DNA of 64,000 nt from Otis tarda (lineage: Eukaryota > Chordata > Aves > Otidiformes > Otididae). The translations under genes were made by a program, and so were the position numbers. The stretch covers positions 146,561,690-146,625,689 of the forward strand of contig CM048553.1 of NCBI GenBank assembly GCA_026413225.1, written 5' to 3'. A model generated the notes under the pieces. That model saw only the letters and a program-made list of their open reading frames with translations. It made no database searches and was not told where the DNA came from. Of this stretch, positions 59,453-64,000 are shown piece by piece (position 1 is the stretch's first letter; every line of letters begins with the position of its first letter).

Positions 59453-60360
59453 TTATTGGCTCTTTTCACCTAAAATTAGATCTCCTTGAGGTACACATCG
59501 GACTTTCCCATCCTCCTGCATTACCCACCAAGTACACCCAGGTCCTTGAGCAAAAGCAATCCCATGCATGGGTTTGCCTTTGCCCAAGGGAGAAATGACC
59601 CAGACTGTCTTCCCCAGTATATTCCTTACGTGCATCACAGGGACTTTATCCCCTTCTACAGTATGTAGAAGTTCAGATTGGGCAGGGCCAGCTCGATTGG
59701 TGGACCCCCAAGTGTTGACTAGCCAAGTGGCTTTTGCTAAATGTTTATCCCAATTTTTGAAGGTTCCACCACCCATTGCTTTCAGAGTGGTTTTCAGCAG
59801 CCCATTATACCTTTCAATTTTTCCAGAGGCTGGTGCGTGATAGGGGATGTGGTATACCCACTTCATGCCATGCTCTTTGGCCCAGGTATCTATGAGGTTG
59901 TTTCAGAAGTGGGTACCATGGTCTGATTCAATTCTTTCTGGAGTGCCATGTCGCCATAAGACTTGTTTCTCAAGGCCCAGGATGGTGTTTCGGGCAGTGG
60001 CATGGGGTACAGGATATGTTTCCAGCCATCCAGTGGTTCCTTCCACCTTTGTAAGTACATAGCGCTTGCCTTGGCGAGTTTGTGGGAGTGTGATGTAATC
60101 AATTTGCCAGGCCTCTCCATATTTATACTTCAGCCATCGTCCTCCATACCACAGAGGCTTTAACCGCTTGGCTGGTTTGATTGTAGCACATATTTCACAT
60201 TCAAGGATAACCTGTGCAATAGTGTCCATGTTTAAATCCACCCCTCGATCACGAGCCCATTTGTATGTTGCATCTCTTCCCTGATGGCCTGAGGTATCAT
60301 GGGCCCACCGAGCTAAAAATAGTTCACCCTTATGCTGCCAGTCCAGATCCACCTGAGCCA
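59453..60360 (-). pseudogene. ERVL integrase remnant
   Basis: Zinc-binding segment with WAHDTSGHQG and CEICATIKP (about 60330-60180), then catalytic core blocks WQIDYITLPQ (about 60100), IESDHG (about 59917) and SGKIERYNGLLK (about 59815), giving the DDE set of retroviral integrases. The C-terminal part has PLGKGKPMHGIAF and VRCVPQGDLILG. The function would be insertion of the viral DNA. It is part of a broken pol. Confidence 0.88.
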
Positions 60361-60800
60361 CTTCAATTTTAGCAGCCTGATCCACTTGCTGGTTGTTTTG
60401 ATGTTCTTCAGTGGCCCGACTCTTGGGTATGTGGGCATCTATGTGACGTACTTTTACAACCAGATGCTCTAACCGGGCAGCAATATCTTGCCACAAAGTG
60501 GCAGCCCAGATAGGTTTGCCCCTACGCTGCCAGTTGCTCTGCTTCCATTGCTTTAACCATCCCCACAGAGCGTTTGCCACCATCCATGAGTCGGTGTAGA
60601 GATAGAGCACAGGCCATTTTTCCCGTTCAGCAATGTTTAAAGCCAGCTGGATGGCCTTCACCTCCGCAAACTGACTCGATTCACCTTGGCCTTCAGCAGC
60701 TTCTGCAACTCGTCATGTAGGACTCCACACAGCAGCTTTCCACTTCCGATGTTTTCCTACAATACGACAGGACCCATCAGTAAATAGGGCATACTGCTTC
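60361..60800 (-). pseudogene. ERVL RNase H remnant
   Basis: ALFTDGSC (about 60780) opens the domain. YLYTDSWMVANAL (about 60600) and VKVRHIDAHIPKS with a later QVDQAA (about 60450-60370) follow, as in retroviral RNase H. It would remove the RNA strand during reverse transcription. Part of a broken pol. Confidence 0.85.
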
Positions 60801-62300
60801 TCATTTTCTGGGAGGTTGTTATATGGTGGGGCCTCTTCAGCACGCGTTACCTCTTCCTCTGGTGCCTTCCCAAAATCTTTGCCTTCTGGCCAGTCTGTAA
60901 TTACTTCTAATATGCCTGGGCGATTGGGGTTTCCTATTCGGGCCCGCTGTGTAAGCAGTGCAACCCACTTGCTCCATGTAGCATCCGTTGCATGATGCGC
61001 AGAGGGGACCCTTCCTTTGAACATCCAGCCCAGCACTGGCAGTCGGGGTGCCAGGATGAGCTGTGCTTCGGTACCAATCACTTCTGAAGCAGCTCGAACT
61101 CCTTCGTACGCTGACAGGATTTCTTTTTCGGTTGGAGTATAGCAGGCCTCAGATCCTTTATATCCCCGGCTCCAAAACCCAAGGGGTCGACCACAGGTTT
61201 CCCCTGGCGCTTTCTGCCAGAGACTCCAGGTAGGGCCATTCTCCCCAGCTGCGGTGTAGAGCACATTTCTTACCTCTTGCCCTGTCCGGACTGGCCCGAG
61301 AGCCATTGCGTGTACAATTTCTTGTTTAATTTGTTCAAAAGCCTGCTGTTGTTCAGGGCCCCATTCAAAATCATTCTTCTTTCGGGTGACTTTATACAGA
61401 GGGCTTACAATCATACTATAATTTGGAATATGCATCCTCCAGAAACCCACAATGCCCAGGAAAGCTTGCGTTTGCTTTTTGTCAGTCGGTGCAGCCATAG
61501 CTGTTATTTTGTTGACTATATCTATTGGAATCTGACGACGCCCATCTTGCCATTTTATCCCCAAAAACTGTATCTCTCTTGAAGGTCCTTTCACCTTACA
61601 TCGTTTTATGGCAAACCCAGCTTTCAGGAGGATTTTAATTATTTTTTCCCCTTTTTGAACAGCTTCTGCTGCTGTGTTGCCCCATACGATGATGTCATCA
61701 ATGTACTGCAGGTGCTCTGGAGCGCCACCCTTTTCCAGTGCAGTCTGGATCAGCCCATGGCAGATGGTGGGGCTGTGTTTCCACCCCTGGGGCAGTCGAT
61801 TCCAAGTGTACTGGACCACCCTTCAAGTGAAAGCAAACTGTGGCCTGCATTCTGGTGCCAGTGGGATTGAAAAAAATGCGTTGGCAATATCAATGGTGGC
61901 ATACCACTTGGCTGCCTTGGATTCTAGTTCATACTGAAGTTCCAACATGTCTGGCACAGCAGCACTAAGTGGTGGTGTTACCTCATTCAGGCCACGATAG
62001 TCCACTGTTAACCTCCACTCTCCACTTGATTTCCTCACTGGCCATATGGGACTGTTAAAAGGTGAGTGGGACTTGCTGATCACTCCCTGGCTCTCCAGCT
62101 GGTGAATCAGCTTATGGATGGGGATCAGGGAGTCTCGGTTGGTGCGATACTGCCGCCGGTGCACAGTTGTGGTAGCAATTGGCACCTGTTGTTCTTCAAC
62201 CTTCAGCAACCCCACAACAGAAGGATCCTCTGACAGACCAGGCAAGGTGGACAACTGTGTAATTTCCTCCATCTCTAAAGCACCTACACCAAAAGCCCAC
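60801..62300 (-). pseudogene. ERVL reverse transcriptase remnant
   Basis: Fingers and palm: QYRTNRDSLIPIHKLIHQLESQGVISKSHSPFNSPIWPVRK and WRLTVDYRGLNEVTPP (about 62150-61970). Then YATIDIANAFFSIPL (about 61890), RLPQGWKHSP (about 61797) and the catalytic YIDD (about 61694-61705). The thumb and connection follow, with FLGIVGFWRMHIPNYS and WSLWQKAPG. It is recognisable over its whole length but part of a broken pol. Confidence 0.9.
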
Positions 62301-62600
62301 CGATACCCTTTTGGGTCCTTGAAATATCCCCTTCTGAGGTAACCTATACCAAGAATGCATGGAGCATCTGGGCCAGTCACTATGGGGTGCTTTTGCCACT
62401 CATTCCCTGTCAGGCTCACTTCAGCTTCCAATACAGACAGCTGTTGGGATCCTCCTGTCACTCCAGAAATACAAATGGGTTCTGCCCCATTATATCTTGA
62501 TGGCATCAAGGTACATTGTGCACCAGTATCCACTAGAGCTTTGTACTCTTGTGGGTCTGACGTGCCAGGCCATCAGATCCACACAGTCCAATAAACTCTG
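62301..62600 (-). pseudogene. ERVL protease remnant
   Basis: The aspartic protease active-site block DTGAQCTLMPS lies near 62530-62500. It is followed by ISGVTGG, PIVTGPDAPCILGIGYLRRG, which fits a retropepsin ending in a hydrophobic GIGYL block. It opens pol, right after gag. Confidence 0.8.
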
Positions 62601-62639
62601 TTATCCCTCTCCTCCACCTGGCTGAGAGGCAGGGCCTCT

Positions 62640-63986
62640 CTAATCCTGGCCACAGTATTCATTGTTCATTTCTTTTAAATATGCACGAGAGGTCCCTTCA
62701 AGGGGGTCAGAACTAAAGCTATTCCTTCTACTCTGCCTATTGGAGACTGGTGCAACAATTTTCTGGGGAGAACTTCTATTTGCAATGGTTTTTCCACGCA
62801 ACTCACGTACCCATGCCTCTAGGGCAGAGGTAGGCTTCCCATCCCACTCCCTCATGTCCTCTCCTTGGTCACGCAAGCTAGACCACAGGGTACCTCGCCG
62901 CGTAAACCATCTCTCTTGAGCAGGGAAACGTTTACTCCTAATAGCTGAAATATTGGCCCGTACCGGTGGGGAATGGGACATATCTGCTTTGAATTGCTGG
63001 AACTCCTGGGACAGTTTCTCCACAGCCGAGACACAGGCCCGTAGGGAGGAAGACAGGCTTTCCTCGTACTGCCGGAGTCGGCCAGCCAGTTCATCCACTG
63101 TTTCTTCCTCTCCATCTTCCCAGGTCATAACTGCCAATGAGTTGGCATATGATGATGGTGCACTTCGAACAAACTTTTGCCACATTTGTCGTGTGCACCT
63201 GACTTCATCTGGATCCTTAGGTAACTGATCATTACCCAGGTCACCATAAATAATCTCCAGCACAGCTAATTCCCTCAGGTACTGGATACCCTTCTCCATG
63301 GTAGCCCACTTGCCTGGATGACACATTACATCCTCCTTGAAAGGATCTTTCTCCTTCACACCTGACAGGAGTTGCCTCCAGAGGCTGAGGGCTTGTGTCC
63401 CTTTTCCAACTGCTTTGTCAATGCTTGCTTCTCTAGAAATGGATCCCAGTTGCCTAGCTTCTCTGCCTTCTAATTCCAAGCTATTGGCCCCATTATCCCA
63501 GCACTGCAGCAGCCAGCTGATAATGTGCTCCCCAGGATGACGGCTAAAATCTTTTTGCATGTCTCGCAGCTCGCTCAGGGATAGAAATCGGGTGCTCACT
63601 GTCTCCTTTAGGAGTTCTTCCTCTGAGGAAGAGCCTGCCTGCTGAGTTCTTCCTGGGCATGAAGCAAATAAACCTTCCTCTCCTTCCTCCTGCTCCCTCC
63701 TAGAAGGGGCTTCTTCATCCCTCACTAAACGAGCTGACTTCCGCTTCCAAGTCTTCTTGTATACAGGGGCAACTGAAACTAGCACGGGTTCATCCTCTGA
63801 TTCAGCTGCAATGCCTGTTGCTGGGGTTTGAGTCCCTACATTGCAGGTCAGTTTGTTCTCCCTCATACCATGCCACGTATTAGTATCTTGCCTTAGGGTA
63901 AATCTCAGGAGGAGATTCCCAAAAAGTGGGTTTGCAGCCCTAGACAAGACTTGGCACACATTCAAGATACATAACAACAACATCAT
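62640..63986 (-). pseudogene. ERVL gag, long open reading frame
   Basis: An open frame of 448 codons with an N-terminal acidic, Glu/Ser-rich part, then GEHIISWLLQCWDNGANSLELEGREARQLGSISREASIDKAVGKG, LSLWRQLLSGVKEKDPFKEDVMCHPGKWATMEKGIQYLRELAVLEIIYGD and SAPSSYANSLAVMTW, which I recognise as bird ERVL gag. The C-terminal part is Ser/Arg-rich, with no CCHC zinc knuckle, as is usual for this class. It would form the particle shell. The true start is unsure: the first Met shown may lie in the leader. Confidence 0.85.
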
Positions 63987-64000
63987 AGTGGCTTGAATAT

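Larger units (their letters stand above)
58487..64000 (-). mobile_element. ERVL (class III) provirus, 3' LTR to gag; 5' end beyond the window
   Basis: Order on the - strand, from right to left: gag, protease, RT, RNase H, integrase, a short 3' region, and the LTR. The protein sequences (gag with LLQCWDNGANSLELEGREARQLGS, RT with YIDDIIVWG) and the absence of env fit the ERVL class, which normally lacks env. It is broken: pol is interrupted by about three or four breaks, while gag is open over the 448 codons visible. The 5' LTR is not in the window, so it cannot be dated by LTR comparison. The length of the open parts suggests moderate age. Confidence 0.9.

Noticed and set aside
1-64000. CRISPR arrays, bacterial operons, tRNA or rRNA genes
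   Set aside because: The window is vertebrate in character. No spaced identical repeats, operon-like gene runs or cloverleaf-type sequence were seen.

Overview
The window looks like bird genomic DNA. It is AT-rich and I recognise no host exon in it. It is full of 5'-truncated CR1 LINEs (3' ends of the ATTCTATG type, ORF2 reverse transcriptase, ORF2 endonuclease and ORF1 esterase pieces) and of avian LTR elements. The combination of several ERVL (class III) LTR subfamilies, an alpharetrovirus-like ERV with a tRNA-Trp primer site, and dense nested insertions fits a songbird intergenic or intronic stretch. The species and chromosome cannot be told from the sequence alone.

Layout. 1-5242: a mosaic alpharetrovirus-like ERV on the + strand, with its left LTR cut by the window edge. 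It is heavily broken, and it carries pieces of two different integrase-env regions plus an inserted poly(A)-tailed piece of an ERVL 3' end. 5243-9781: mostly unexplained AT-rich DNA with one ERVL solo LTR (7057-7684). 9782-12553: a long ERVL solo LTR split by a CR1, then a 1.3 kb CR1 with its RT domain. 12554-29866: CR1 copies of different ages separated by AT-rich DNA. One of them (23750-25870) keeps ORF1 esterase and ORF2 endonuclease remains but has lost the RT part. 29867-36380: unexplained AT-rich DNA. 36381-43926: three further long ERVL LTRs and a head-to-head pair of old CR1s. 43927-50508: AT-rich DNA with a perfect hairpin, a degenerate LTR in which an ATTCC microsatellite sits where the core promoter was, and a short tandem repeat. 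50509-51443: an LTR copy that lacks U3. 54068-54905: an old CR1 split by an ERVL solo LTR. 55262-55950: a CR1 endonuclease fragment. 57706-57880: a long polypyrimidine tract. 58487-64000: an ERVL provirus on the - strand (3' LTR, integrase, RNase H, RT, protease, gag) running off the right edge.

The genes here belong to mobile elements, not to a host pathway. The most informative observations are relations between elements: three ERVL LTR types that share their two ends but differ in the middle, perfect 5-bp target duplications at four solo LTRs, a poly(A)-tailed LTR transcript copy inside another ERV, an R-U5-only LTR copy, and a microsatellite born inside an LTR. All identifications were made by eye; no database search was run.
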